This document shows positions 18,057-26,875 of a DNA stretch of 64,000 bases, piece after piece; the stretch's first letter is position 1, and each line of letters opens with the position of its first letter. The stretch covers positions 1-64,000 of the forward strand of contig NZ_QYRN01000002.1 in NCBI RefSeq assembly GCF_003583935.1, given 5' to 3'. Below the pieces are notes generated by a model, which was not told the origin of the DNA, made no database searches, and was given only the letters and a program-made list of their open reading frames with translations. A program made the position numbers and the translations under genes. This stretch comes from Aureimonas flava. GTDB taxonomy: Bacteria > Pseudomonadota > Alphaproteobacteria > Rhizobiales > Rhizobiaceae.

Positions 18057-19085
18057 TCAGCCGGCGGGAACGAGCCCTTGCGTCTCCAGCGCCTGCCAGA
18101 GCTCCTCGGGGATCGGCTGCTCGAACCATTCGACGTTCTGCCGGAGCTGGTCGGCCGTCTTGACCCCGATCACCACGTTCGCGGTGGCCGCGTGGCGCAT
18201 CGGGAACTGGATCGCGGCGGCCGGCAGCGGCACGTCGAACGCGGCGCACGCAGCGCGCAGCGCGTCGGCCTTGGCGACGATCTCGGCCGGGGCGTCGACA
18301 TAGTTGAACTTCCGGCGCCCCGACGAGGAGGCGAGGATGCCGGAGTTAAAGACTCCTCCGACCACCAGCGCCACCTCGCGCTCCACCGCTTTCGGCAGGA
18401 GCTTCTCGGTCGCCGAGCCGTCCAGCAGCGTGTAGCGCCCGGCGAGCAGGCACACGTCGAGGTCGGTCTCCTCCATCGCGTCGAGGATGGCCTCGTTCTC
18501 GTTCACGCCGAGCCCGAAGCCGGCGATCAGCCCGGCCGCGCGCAGCTCCTCCAGCGCCCGGAAGCCGCCGCCGCGGGTCAACGCGCCCCAATGGTGCTCG
18601 TGAAGCTCGCCGTGCGTCACCCGGCCGATGTCGTGCACGAACAGGAGATCGAGCTTCGGGCAGCCGGTGCGCTGGCGGGAATCGTCGTAGGAGCGCAGGA
18701 TCGCGTCGTAGGAATAGTCGAACACCTCTCGGAACGAGAGGCCGTTGTTCCAGCCCGAGTCGAACTCGTTCTTCGGGCCCTCGGGCGGAAGCTGGCGGCC
18801 CGGCCGGTCGAAGCTCATCAGGCGTCCGACCTTGGTGGAGATCGCGTAGGAGGCCGGGTCCTCCTCGCGCAGGAGCTCGCCCGTCAGGTGCTCGCAGCGC
18901 GTCAGGCCGTACATCGGCGCGGTGTCGTAATGGCGGATGCCCGCCTCCCAGGCCGCCCGCATGGCGGCGCGCGCGTCGGCCAGCGCGACCGGCGCGTAGA
19001 GCCCGCCCAGCGGCGCGGTGCCCATGCCCAGCGCCGTGACCTCGATCCCCGCCCGCTTCAGCGTGCGCTTGTCGGATGCCTTCAT
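18057..19085 (-). CDS. Aldo/keto reductase
   Basis: A 342-residue NADP-dependent oxidoreductase of the AKR superfamily. The catalytic tetrad can be read: Asp and Tyr in RHYDTAPMYG, Lys in AISTKVGR, and His in LLFVHDIGRV. Its pattern (ALGMGTAPLGGLY, the late GVKTADQLRQNVEWF) resembles D-threo-aldose 1-dehydrogenase (L-fucose dehydrogenase) and pyridoxal 4-dehydrogenase relatives. It follows allE by 52 bases on the same strand, so it may be co-transcribed. Substrate not assigned. Confidence 0.88.
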   Translation of the reverse strand: MKASDKRTLKRAGIEVTALGMGTAPLGGLYAPVALADARAAMRAAWEAGIRHYDTAPMYGLTRCEHLTGELLREEDPASYAISTKVGRLMSFDRPGRQLPPEGPKNEFDSGWNNGLSFREVFDYSYDAILRSYDDSRQRTGCPKLDLLFVHDIGRVTHGELHEHHWGALTRGGGFRALEELRAAGLIAGFGLGVNENEAILDAMEETDLDVCLLAGRYTLLDGSATEKLLPKAVEREVALVVGGVFNSGILASSSGRRKFNYVDAPAEIVAKADALRAACAAFDVPLPAAAIQFPMRHAATANVVIGVKTADQLRQNVEWFEQPIPEELWQALETQGLVPAG

Positions 19086-19137
19086 CGTCTCTTCTCCCTC
19101 CGGCGGCCCCCCGCCGCCCGATCCGTGGTTGTGGGTG

Positions 19138-19971
19138 TCAGCGCCAGCGCAGCTTGGGGTGCCGGTTGACGTCCTTGTAGAGCAGGTAGCGGAAGGGTCC
19201 CGGCCCGCCCGCGTAGCAGGCCTGCGGGCAGAAGGCGCGCAGCCACATGAAATCGCCGGCCTCCACCTCGACCCAGGTCTGGTTCAGGAGATAGACCCCC
19301 TTGCCCTCCAGCACGTAGAGCCCGTGCTCCATGACGTGGGTCTCGGGAAACGGGATCACCCCGCCCGGCCGCAGGGTCACGATGGTGACGTGCATGTCGT
19401 GGCGCAGGTCCGCCGGGTCGACGAAGCGGGTGGTCGCCCAGACGCCGCCGCAGTCCGGCATCACCGCCGGCGCCACCGCGTCGTCGCTGGAGAACACCGG
19501 ATCGGGAAAGCCGAGCCCGTCCACCGCCTCGTAGGCCTTACGGATCCAGTGGAAGCGCACGGGGGCCGCGCCGCGGTTGCGCAGCGTCCAGGCCCGGCCG
19601 GGCGGCAGGTAGGCGAAGCCGCCGCGCGCGAGCGCGTGCTCGGTCCCGTCCAGCGTCACCGTGGCCTCGCCCTCCACCACGAACAGCGCCCCTTGCGCGC
19701 CCGCGTCCGGCTCCGGCCGGTCGCTGCCGCCGCCGGGGGCGACTTCCATGACGTATTGCGAGAAGGTCTCGGCGAAGCCCGACAGGGGCCGCGCGATGAT
19801 CCAGGCGCGCGTGCCCTCCCAGAAGGGCAGGTAGCTCGCGGTGATGTCGGCCATGGTGCCGCCGGGAATCACCGCGTAGGCGTCGGTGAACACCGCGCTC
19901 TGGGTGGTGCGCTGCGTCTGCGGCGGCAGGCCGCCCGCGACGGCATGGTAGAATCGGTCGGCGTTGGCCAT
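19138..19971 (-). CDS. allE: (S)-ureidoglycine aminohydrolase
   Basis: A 277-residue double-cupin protein of the AllE/YlbA family. Features: start PPQTQRTTQSAVFTDAYAVI, first cupin LFVVEGEATVTLDG, second cupin with metal-site residues in ETHVMEHGLYVLEGKGVYLL, and the ending WLRAFCPQACYAGG...YLLYKDVNRH. The enzyme releases ammonia from (S)-ureidoglycine to give ureidoglycolate in allantoin (purine) breakdown. No other allantoin gene is in the window; it lies between a glucan synthase and an aldo/keto reductase, an unusual setting. The ATG at MANADRFY is the clear start. Confidence 0.9.
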   Translation of the reverse strand: MANADRFYHAVAGGLPPQTQRTTQSAVFTDAYAVIPGGTMADITASYLPFWEGTRAWIIARPLSGFAETFSQYVMEVAPGGGSDRPEPDAGAQGALFVVEGEATVTLDGTEHALARGGFAYLPPGRAWTLRNRGAAPVRFHWIRKAYEAVDGLGFPDPVFSSDDAVAPAVMPDCGGVWATTRFVDPADLRHDMHVTIVTLRPGGVIPFPETHVMEHGLYVLEGKGVYLLNQTWVEVEAGDFMWLRAFCPQACYAGGPGPFRYLLYKDVNRHPKLRWR

Positions 19972-19988
19972 GGCCTCGTCCCCTCGTC

Positions 19989-21779
19989 TCAGGCCGGCTG
20001 CGGCATGCCGGCGGGCGCGGCCGCGTCCCTGCGCTCGTCGGCTTCGCCCGACAGGCGGGCATGCCAGACCGCCGCCGAGCGGATCACCGGCTCGGGGTCG
20101 GTCTCGAAGGGCGTGTTGAAGATCGCGAGGCGCCGGGCCTTCTCGCCGAGGCCGGGATCGCCCGTGAGCGAGATGAAGAAGGGCGCGAAGAACAGCGGGA
20201 TGGCGATCGGGCAGACCCACAGGAAGAGCTGCAGCGAGTAGACGTAGGCGACGGTGCCGAGCACCGCGCCCGCGATCATCATCCACCAGCTCGCCGCGAA
20301 GGCGGCCGCGAGCGGCAGGCCCTCGTCCTCACGCTCGGTGGCCGGCCAGCCGCTGTCGCGCGCCATCAGGATCTCGGCCACCGCCTTGGACTGGAACAGC
20401 ATCATGATCGGCGCCAGCGCGCTGGTCAGGATCAGCTCGCAGGTCGCCCCGAGCAGCACCGCCCAGCCGCCGCCGAAGCGCGGCGCGCGGCGCGACATCG
20501 CCGTGTGGAAGGCGATCAGGGTCTTGGGCAGGAGCAGGAGCAGGAAGATGCCGAGCAGCAGCAGCAGCGCCTTGCCGGTCTCGGGCGTCGGGAACACCGG
20601 AAACAGGCTGTCGGCCGGGAAGTAGTTCGGCGCGGGCGCCAGCACCGGGTCCAGCATGGAGGCGATCAGGAACAGGAGCCAGATCGGCGAGGCCGCGTAG
20701 GCCATGATCCCTGAGATCATGGAGACCTTGCTCCAGAGCCGGAGGTTGGGCGCGCCGAGGAGCCGCCCGTGCTGGAGGTTGCCCTGGCACCAGCGCCGGT
20801 CGCGCTTGGCGTATTCGATGATGTTGGCGGGTGCCTCCTCGAAGGAGCCCTCGAGGTCGGGGTCGAGCCGCACCTTCCAGCCCGAGCGCGACAGGAGCGC
20901 CGCCTCCACGAAGTCGTGGGACAGGATCAGCCCGCCGAAGGGCGGCGCTCCCGAGAGCTTGGGCATGCCGCAGCAGTCGGCGAAGGCGCGAGTGCGGATG
21001 ATCGTGTTGTGCCCCCAAAACGGCCCCTCGCGCCCCTGCAGCGCGGCGATCCCGCGTGAGAAGATCGGCGAGTAGAGCGCCGCCGAGAACTGGAGCGCGC
21101 GCCCGAACAGGGTCTTGCGGCCGATGATCAGCGGCTGGGTCTGAAGCAGGGCGAGTTCGGGGTCGGCGTCCATGCGCGCCACCATCTCGACCAGCGTCTC
21201 CGGCCGCATCAGGCTGTCGGCGTCGAGCGCGATCATGTACTCGTAGGCGCCGCCGTAGTTGGTGACGTAGTCCTCGATGTTGCCGGCCTTGCGGTTCACA
21301 TTCTTCACGCGGTTGCGGTAGAACAGGACCGAGCCGGTCTCCAGTTCGCCCGCCAGCTTCAGGATCGTGCGCTTCTCGTCGGCGACGCATTCCGCCTTCG
21401 TGGAATCGGACAGGACGAAGAACACGAACCCGTCCATGCGGCGGATGAAGCGCAGCCCCTCGATCATCGCGGCGACGCGCGCCATCACGGCCGCCGCGTC
21501 CTCGTTGTAGACCGGCACCAGGATCGCGGTCTTGTGCTGAGAGGCGGGCGGCAGCGTGCCGGCCTTGCGCTCGCGCCGGCGCGTGCGGCCGAACAGGATG
21601 CCCGTCACCGCCGTGTTGAAGCCCCAGGCGAGCCAGACGCAGCACACGGCCAGGAGCACGATCTGGATGACGTGGAGCCAGGTCGTGCCGTTCGCCGTGA
21701 TCACCACCGCGAACAGGACGCCGGCGAGCGCCGCCAGCACCAGGGCGGTCAGCGCGAAGAGGAGTCTGCCCAAAGCCAT
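19989..21779 (-). CDS. mdoH: Glucans biosynthesis glucosyltransferase MdoH (OpgH)
   Basis: A 596-residue inner-membrane GT2 enzyme that polymerises glucose from UDP-glucose for osmoregulated periplasmic glucans. Two N-terminal membrane helices precede the catalytic loop with ILVPVYNEDAAAV, the DADSL metal site (about 186), and DRRWCQGNLQH (about 328, the Q/RxxRW-type acceptor motif). Several membrane helices follow. Shorter than the 840-residue enterobacterial form but normal for this order. The partner mdoG is not adjacent. The start at MALGRLLF is favoured over an upstream in-frame codon. allE starts 17 bases after its stop. Confidence 0.92.
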   Translation of the reverse strand: MALGRLLFALTALVLAALAGVLFAVVITANGTTWLHVIQIVLLAVCCVWLAWGFNTAVTGILFGRTRRRERKAGTLPPASQHKTAILVPVYNEDAAAVMARVAAMIEGLRFIRRMDGFVFFVLSDSTKAECVADEKRTILKLAGELETGSVLFYRNRVKNVNRKAGNIEDYVTNYGGAYEYMIALDADSLMRPETLVEMVARMDADPELALLQTQPLIIGRKTLFGRALQFSAALYSPIFSRGIAALQGREGPFWGHNTIIRTRAFADCCGMPKLSGAPPFGGLILSHDFVEAALLSRSGWKVRLDPDLEGSFEEAPANIIEYAKRDRRWCQGNLQHGRLLGAPNLRLWSKVSMISGIMAYAASPIWLLFLIASMLDPVLAPAPNYFPADSLFPVFPTPETGKALLLLLGIFLLLLLPKTLIAFHTAMSRRAPRFGGGWAVLLGATCELILTSALAPIMMLFQSKAVAEILMARDSGWPATEREDEGLPLAAAFAASWWMMIAGAVLGTVAYVYSLQLFLWVCPIAIPLFFAPFFISLTGDPGLGEKARRLAIFNTPFETDPEPVIRSAAVWHARLSGEADERRDAAAPAGMPQPA

Positions 21780-21982
21780 CGTGTTCCGTTCCCGGCGCTG
21801 GTGGGTTCGAGAATGCCGAGCCACGGCGCGTGCACCGCGTCATAGCCGCTGCGGCCTCGCTTGTCATCGCGTCCTCAATGTGGCGCGGGCCCGAACGGGG
21901 GCGAGTCTTGCGTGCAATGGTGAATCGCGCGCGAGTGCGGCGCGGGCGCGCTCGGCGGATAGCGAGCGGCTTGTTCCCCGTG

Positions 21983-21999
21983 GTGTAATGTTATATCAC
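21983..21999. promoter_or_regulatory. Candidate Zur operator
   Basis: GTGTAATGTTATATCAC is an AT-rich imperfect palindrome (GTG..AT...AT..CAC) in a GC-rich background, 29 bases before the first gene of the zinc-uptake unit. It resembles alphaproteobacterial Zur boxes (GTTATAnnnTATAAC-like). zur itself is the last gene of the same strand run, so autoregulated zinc repression is the natural model. Confidence 0.55.
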
Positions 22000-22028
22000 T
22001 CCGCCAACTCGTCCCGACGCGTGAGCCC

Positions 22029-22151
22029 ATGCCCCCGATCCGCCACCGCCCTCCCTCCTTCCTCCGGCGCTCGGCCGCCGAGCGGCTCGTGATCGCGCTG
22101 GCCGGGACCCTGGCACTCTGGGGCGCGGTGTTCTGGGCGATCGCCGCGTGA
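22029..22151 (+). CDS. 40-residue single-span membrane peptide leading the zinc-uptake unit
   Basis: A short reading frame from ATG 22029, 40 codons, with a basic N terminus (RHRPPSFLRRSAAERL) and one hydrophobic helix (VIALAGTLALWGAVFWAI). Its TGA overlaps the GTG start of znuC (GTGA), the arrangement of translationally coupled genes, and a Zur-like box lies just upstream. These three facts support a real gene. Function unknown: it could be a small subunit of the transporter or simply a coupling leader. Confidence 0.6.
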   Translation: MPPIRHRPPSFLRRSAAERLVIALAGTLALWGAVFWAIAA

Positions 22152-22915
22152 AGGCCGACGCACGAGGCGCGGCGCCGGCGGTGGAGCTGCGCGACCTGAC
22201 CCTCGCCTACCGGCGCCGGCCCGCCGTGACCGGCGTCTCGGGCCGCTTCGCGCCGGGCTCGATGACCGCCGTGGTCGGGCCCAACGGGGCGGGCAAGTCG
22301 ACCCTTCTCAAGGGCATCATGGGCAGCGTCCGGGCGAGCGGCGGCCGGATCCTGATCGACGGGGTGCGGCGGCGCGACATCGGCTACCTGCCGCAGGCCG
22401 GCGAGCTCGACCGCTCGTTTCCGATCAGCGTCCTCGACCTCGTCTCGCTCGGCCTGTGGCGGCGCGCCGGGCCGTTCGGCCGCATCGGTCGCGACCTCGC
22501 GGGCGAGGTCGAGGCGGCGCTGGCCGCCGTGGGCCTCGAGGGTCTGGGCGACCGGCTGGTGGGCACCCTGTCGGGCGGCCAGCTCCAGCGCGCGCTGTTC
22601 GCGCGCCTCCTGCTCCAGGACGCCCGGCTGCTTCTCCTGGACGAGCCCTTCACCGCGATCGACGCGCGCACCACGCGCGAGCTGATGGACCTCGTGCGGC
22701 GCTGGAACGGCGAGGGACGCACGGTGATCGCGGTGCTGCACGACATGGAGCTCGTGCGGGAATACTTTCCCGAGACGCTGCTCCTGGCGCGCGAGACGGT
22801 GGCCTGGAGCCGCACGCCTGACGCCCTGGCGCGGCCCAACCTCGCGCGCGCGCAGGCGCTGAGCGAGGACCTCGACACGCAGGCGCCGCCGGCCGAAGGG
22901 AGCCGCGCCGCATGA
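22148..22915 (+). CDS. znuC: Zinc ABC transporter, ATP-binding protein
   Basis: A 255-residue ABC ATPase: Walker A GPNGAGKST, signature LSGGQLQRA, Walker B LLLLDEPFTAID and the H-loop VLHDME are all intact. It belongs to the metal (zinc/manganese) uptake group. It starts with GTG, overlapping the preceding small gene, and its TGA overlaps the ATG of znuB. It powers import of zinc through ZnuB with ZnuA as the periplasmic binder; zinc rather than manganese is inferred from the linked zur and the histidine-rich loop of ZnuA. Confidence 0.92.
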   Translation: MKADARGAAPAVELRDLTLAYRRRPAVTGVSGRFAPGSMTAVVGPNGAGKSTLLKGIMGSVRASGGRILIDGVRRRDIGYLPQAGELDRSFPISVLDLVSLGLWRRAGPFGRIGRDLAGEVEAALAAVGLEGLGDRLVGTLSGGQLQRALFARLLLQDARLLLLDEPFTAIDARTTRELMDLVRRWNGEGRTVIAVLHDMELVREYFPETLLLARETVAWSRTPDALARPNLARAQALSEDLDTQAPPAEGSRAA

Positions 22916-23784
22916 GCCTCCACGAGCTCGCCATCGCCCCCTTCGCCGACTACGCCTTCATGCGGCGGGCGCTGACCGGCTGCCTGGCGCTGTGCCTGGG
23001 CGCATGCCCGCTCGGCGTGATCCTGGTCCTCCGGCGCATGAGCTTGGTGGGCGACGCCATGGCGCACGCCATTCTGCCCGGCGCGGCCGTGGGCTTCCTG
23101 GTGGCCGGCTTCTCGCTCTTCGCGATGACGCTCGGCGGCATCCTGACCGGGCTCGCCGTGGCGCTGCTGGCGGGGCTGGTGTCGCGCTACACGACCTTGC
23201 GCGAGGACGCGAGCTTCGCCGCCTTCTACCTCTTCTCGCTGGGGCTCGGCGTCCTCCTGGTCTCGGTGCGCGGCTCCAACATCGACCTCCTGCACGTCCT
23301 GTTCGGCACCGTTCTCGGCCTCGACGACGCGGCGCTCTTCCTGATGGCCTCGATCGCCACGCTGACCATGCTGGCGCTGGCCGCCATCTACCGGCCGCTG
23401 ATCGTGGAATGCCTCGACCCCGGCTTCCTGCGCGCGGTGGGCGGCTGGGGCGGCGTCGTGCACATGAGCTTCGTCGCGCTGGTGGTGCTCAACCTCGTGG
23501 GCGGGTTCCAGGCGCTCGGCACGCTCATGGTGGTGGGCATCATGATGCTGCCGGCGACCGCCGCCAGGTTCTGGGCCGAGAGCGTGCCGGGGCAGATGGC
23601 GGTGGCCGTGCTGGTTGGCCTCCTGTCCTCGCTCGCCGGGCTCCTCGTCTCCTACCACCTCAGCCTTCCCGCCTCGCCCGCCATCATCCTGTCGGCGAGC
23701 GCCCTCTACGCCCTGTCGGTTCTCGTCGGGCGCGTCGACAGCCTCGCCTCGCGCGCCTTTCGAGGCGCCGTGGCGGCGGGCTGA
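22912..23784 (+). CDS. znuB: Zinc ABC transporter, permease
   Basis: A 290-residue membrane protein of the ABC-3 family with about eight hydrophobic segments. LILRRMSLVGDAMAHAILPG-type sequence (RRMSLVGDAMAHAILPGAAV) is the family hallmark, and the later GTLMVVGIMMLPATAARFW is also conserved. It forms the inner-membrane channel for zinc import with ZnuC. The start overlaps the znuC stop as ATGA; znuA follows after 22 bases. Confidence 0.93.
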   Translation: MSLHELAIAPFADYAFMRRALTGCLALCLGACPLGVILVLRRMSLVGDAMAHAILPGAAVGFLVAGFSLFAMTLGGILTGLAVALLAGLVSRYTTLREDASFAAFYLFSLGLGVLLVSVRGSNIDLLHVLFGTVLGLDDAALFLMASIATLTMLALAAIYRPLIVECLDPGFLRAVGGWGGVVHMSFVALVVLNLVGGFQALGTLMVVGIMMLPATAARFWAESVPGQMAVAVLVGLLSSLAGLLVSYHLSLPASPAIILSASALYALSVLVGRVDSLASRAFRGAVAAG

Positions 23785-23806
23785 CCCTCCACAGGAGTTC
23801 ATCCGC

Positions 23807-24790
23807 ATGATCCCTCGTCGCCAGTTCCTCGGTCTCGCCGCCGGCGCCGCCGCGCTTCTCGCCCTGTCGGGCGCCGCCCGGGCGCAGGAGCCCCTGCCCG
23901 TGGTCGCCTCGTTCTCGATCCTCGCCGACATGACCAGCCGCATCGGGGCCGAGCATGTCGCCGTCTCCTCGCTGGTCGGCCCCGGCGGCGACGCCCACGT
24001 GTTCGAGCCGACCCCGGCCGACGCCCGCCTTCTCGGCAAGGCGAAGCTCCTGGTCACCAACGGCCTCCAGTTCGAGGGCTGGCTGCCGCGCCTCGTCTCG
24101 ACCTCCGGCTTCGCGGGCGAGACCGTGGTCGCCTCCACGGGCGTGAAGCCGCTCGCCTTCGCCGACGAGGCGCACGAAGCGCACGACGACCATGCCGAGC
24201 ACGGCGACCACGACGACCACGACCACGCCGCCGAGCACCATGATGGACACGACCATGGGCCGAACGATCCGCACGCCTGGCAGGACCTCGCCAACGGCCA
24301 GATCTACGCCCGCAACATCACCGAGGCGCTGAAGGCGGCCGACCCGGCCAACGCGAGCGACTACGAGCGCAACGGCGCGGCCTACATCGCCGAGATGGCG
24401 GCGCTGAACCGCGAGATCCACGCCGAGCTCGACGCCGTGCCCGCCGCGCGGCGCAAGGTCGTCACCTCGCACGACGCCTTCGGCTATTTCGGCCGCGCCT
24501 ACGGGATCGCGTTCATCGCGCCGAACGGCGTGTCCACCGAATCGGAGGCCTCGGCCGCCGACGTGGCGCGCATCATCGACCAGATCCGCGCCGACGGGAT
24601 CCGCGCCGTGTTCGTGGAGAACATCTCGGACCCGCGCCTCGTCCAGCGCATTGCCGCCGAGACCGGCGCCGAGATCGGCGGCTCGCTGTTCTCCGACAGC
24701 CTGTCGGAGCCGGGCGGGCCGGCCGCCACCTATCTCGACATGTTCCGCCACAACGCGGCCGAGCTGGCCAGGGCGCTCGGCACGAGCTGA
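23807..24790 (+). CDS. znuA: Zinc ABC transporter, periplasmic binding protein
   Basis: A 327-residue cluster A-I (ZnuA/TroA-type) binding protein. The signal peptide begins MIPRRQFLGLAAGAAAL; the paired Arg may direct Tat export, although the motif is imperfect. A His/Asp-rich loop of roughly 30 residues (about 123-152) is typical of zinc ZnuA proteins, and metal ligands are visible in GGDAHVFEPTPAD, NDPHAWQD and TSHDAFGYF. AGGAG precedes the ATG. It delivers zinc to ZnuB/ZnuC. Confidence 0.93.
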   Translation: MIPRRQFLGLAAGAAALLALSGAARAQEPLPVVASFSILADMTSRIGAEHVAVSSLVGPGGDAHVFEPTPADARLLGKAKLLVTNGLQFEGWLPRLVSTSGFAGETVVASTGVKPLAFADEAHEAHDDHAEHGDHDDHDHAAEHHDGHDHGPNDPHAWQDLANGQIYARNITEALKAADPANASDYERNGAAYIAEMAALNREIHAELDAVPAARRKVVTSHDAFGYFGRAYGIAFIAPNGVSTESEASAADVARIIDQIRADGIRAVFVENISDPRLVQRIAAETGAEIGGSLFSDSLSEPGGPAATYLDMFRHNAAELARALGTS

Positions 24791-24796
24791 GCCGAG

Positions 24797-24829
24797 GCGG
24801 CCGGCGCCCTTTCGCCGGGCGCCGGCCGC
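24797..24829 (+). terminator. Stem-loop between znuA and zur
   Basis: Perfect 13-bp GC stem (24797-24809 with 24817-24829, 7-base loop) starting 6 bases after znuA. No T-tract; it may reduce read-through into zur, which then has its own promoter near 24835-24850 (CATATAGGG). Confidence 0.55.
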
Positions 24830-24890
24830 CGCCATATAGGGATGGCCCCGAGCGTCGCGCGCTCCGAGCGCCTGGGAGAAACGCCGAGCG

Positions 24891-25319
24891 ATGAGCCCGC
24901 ACCATCACGACCACGACCACCACGGCCCCGCCCCCGAGGCCGGGCTGACGCGCAACCAGAAGCTCGTCTTCGACATCCTGGAGCGGGCGGACGGGCCGCT
25001 CAGCGCCTATTCCATCCTGGACGCGCTGCGCGCGGAGGGGCTGCGCGCCCCGCCCCAGGTCTATCGCGCGCTGGAGAAGCTCCTGGAGAACGGCCTCGTG
25101 CACAGGCTGGAAAGCCTCAACGCCTTCGTCGCCTGCGCCCATCCGCACGCCTGCGCCCACGCGCTCACGGCCTTCGCGATCTGCGAGAAATGCGGCTCGG
25201 TGGCCGAGTTCGCCGACGAGGCGGTGGAGGCGCGGCTCGGCGCCTGGGCGCGCGGGGCGGGCTTCGCGCCCCGGCGCACCACCGTCGAGATCAAGGGCCT
25301 CTGCGCCGCCTGCGCCTGA
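24891..25319 (+). CDS. zur: Zinc uptake regulator (Fur family)
   Basis: A 142-residue Fur-family repressor. A winged helix (about residues 18-72, AYSILDALRAEGLRAPPQVY) is followed by the metal-binding dimer domain with the structural zinc Cys pairs ICEKCGS and LCAACA. The N terminus is His-rich (HHHDHDHHG), suiting zinc sensing. With zinc bound it should repress the unit starting at 22029. Location after znuA supports Zur rather than Fur. Confidence 0.92.
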   Translation: MSPHHHDHDHHGPAPEAGLTRNQKLVFDILERADGPLSAYSILDALRAEGLRAPPQVYRALEKLLENGLVHRLESLNAFVACAHPHACAHALTAFAICEKCGSVAEFADEAVEARLGAWARGAGFAPRRTTVEIKGLCAACA

Positions 25320-25413
25320 GCGTCGCGTTACCGACACGTCATCGGCGCGTCGCGCGCCCGTCACGCTTTTGGGTTGGTTTCCCGGCCGTCCGGCCAACAG
25401 GAGACCGACCCCC

Positions 25414-26772
25414 ATGAACCCGCTTCTCACCGGCGGCCTCGCGCTGCTCGCCATCGGCTCGTCCGCCCTCGCGCAGGACACGGAGGGCCGGAGATTTCCC
25501 GCCCGCCTCGCCGCGCAGGCGGTGCTGCCCGCCGACACCACGATCGCCGCGCCGGCGGACGCACCCGCCCACCTCGCAAAGGCCGGCAAGTTCACCACGC
25601 CCGACCGCCGCCGCACGGACACGCTCGGCGCGGTGCCCGGCCGGGACGGCGTACGCCCCACCGGCTACGGCCTGCCGATCGCGGGCCAACCCGTGCAGGG
25701 CTTCTCCGGCATCCGCCGGATGGAGGACGGCACGTTCTGGACCCTGTCCGACAACGGCTTCGGCTCCAAGGCCAATTCCGGCGACGCGGCGCTGATGCTC
25801 CACCACCTCGCGATCGACTGGCAGGCCGGCATGGTGGACCGCCGGGAAACCGTGTTCCTGTCGGATCCCGACCGGATCGCTCCCTTCCCGATCGCGCTGG
25901 AGGGCTCCGACACGCGCTACCTCACCGGCGCCGACTTCGACGTGGAATCGATCCAGCCGGTGCCCGACGGGTTCTGGGTGGGCGAGGAGTTCGGCCCCTG
26001 GCTCCTGCGCTTCGACCGCGAGGGCCAGCTCCGGTCGGTCCACGAGACGCGGCTCGGCTCGGTCGCCGTGGCCTCCCCGGACAACCCCCTGCTGCAACTG
26101 CCGGCCGACCCGACCAAGCCCATGCCGCCCTTCAACCTGAAGCGGTCCGGCGGCTTCGAGGGTCTCGCCCGCTCGCCGGACGGCACGCGCCTCTACGCGC
26201 TCCTGGAGGGACCGATCTACCGGGACGGCGCGGTGGAGAAGACCGCGGACGGTCGCACGGCCCTGCGGGTCCTGGAGTTCGACACGGCCAAGGGCGACTG
26301 GACCGGCCGCTTCTGGCTGTATCCGCTCGCAGAAGGGGGCGTCGCTATCGGCGACTTCAACATGCTGGACGACACCACCGCCCTCGTGATCGAGCGCGAC
26401 AACGGCGCCGGACACGCCTCGCAGGCATGCAAGGGCGAACCTGCGGCGGACTGTTTCGCGACCCCCGCCAGGCTCAAGCGCGTCTACAAGATCGAGATGG
26501 GCGAGGAGAATGAGGGCGAGGCCGTGCGCAAGATCGGCTACGTCGACCTGCTGAACGTCGAGGATCCGCAGGGCCGCGCCCGGCAGGGAACCCGCGACGG
26601 CGTCCACGACATGCCCTTCGTGACGATCGAGAACGTCGACCGGGTGGACGGGACGCATATCGTGGTGGCCAACGACAACAACTTCCCCTTCTCGGCCGGC
26701 CGCGCCCTCGACCGGGCGGACGACAACGAGTTCGTGCTGATCGAGGCCGGCGAGTTCCTCGCCGCCCGCTGA
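25414..26772 (+). CDS. Secreted esterase-like/phytase-like protein
   Basis: A 452-residue exported protein. A signal peptide ends near SSALAQD; the rest matches the esterase-like activity of phytase group: VQGFSGIRRMEDGTFWTLSD, KANSGDAALMLHHL, FDVESIQPVPDGFWVGEEFG and GFEGLARSPDGTRLYALLEG. These proteins are predicted beta-propellers that hydrolyse phosphate or other esters; few have been tested. AGGAG precedes the ATG. It is a single gene, convergent with the flagellin gene, with a shared stem-loop between them. Confidence 0.8.
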   Translation: MNPLLTGGLALLAIGSSALAQDTEGRRFPARLAAQAVLPADTTIAAPADAPAHLAKAGKFTTPDRRRTDTLGAVPGRDGVRPTGYGLPIAGQPVQGFSGIRRMEDGTFWTLSDNGFGSKANSGDAALMLHHLAIDWQAGMVDRRETVFLSDPDRIAPFPIALEGSDTRYLTGADFDVESIQPVPDGFWVGEEFGPWLLRFDREGQLRSVHETRLGSVAVASPDNPLLQLPADPTKPMPPFNLKRSGGFEGLARSPDGTRLYALLEGPIYRDGAVEKTADGRTALRVLEFDTAKGDWTGRFWLYPLAEGGVAIGDFNMLDDTTALVIERDNGAGHASQACKGEPAADCFATPARLKRVYKIEMGEENEGEAVRKIGYVDLLNVEDPQGRARQGTRDGVHDMPFVTIENVDRVDGTHIVVANDNNFPFSAGRALDRADDNEFVLIEAGEFLAAR

Positions 26773-26786
26773 GCCGATACGCGAAA

Positions 26787-26818
26787 AGGCTCCCGGACCC
26801 GCATGGGTCCGGGAGCCT
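26787..26818 (-). terminator. Intrinsic terminator of the flagellin gene
   Basis: Perfect 14-bp inverted repeat (26787-26800 with 26805-26818, 4-base loop). On the minus strand it is followed by TTTT, so it is a proper rho-independent terminator for flagellin. It probably also stops the convergent plus-strand gene ending at 26772. Confidence 0.85.
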
Positions 26819-26875
26819 CCTGTCCCGTTCGGGAACCGGCGCCCCGAGGCGCCGGCCCGTCGCGGGTCCCCGTTC

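Noticed and set aside
24177..24260. CAC/GAC-rich stretch as a DNA repeat or CRISPR-like element
   Set aside because: It encodes the His/Asp-rich metal loop of ZnuA; irregular and in frame.
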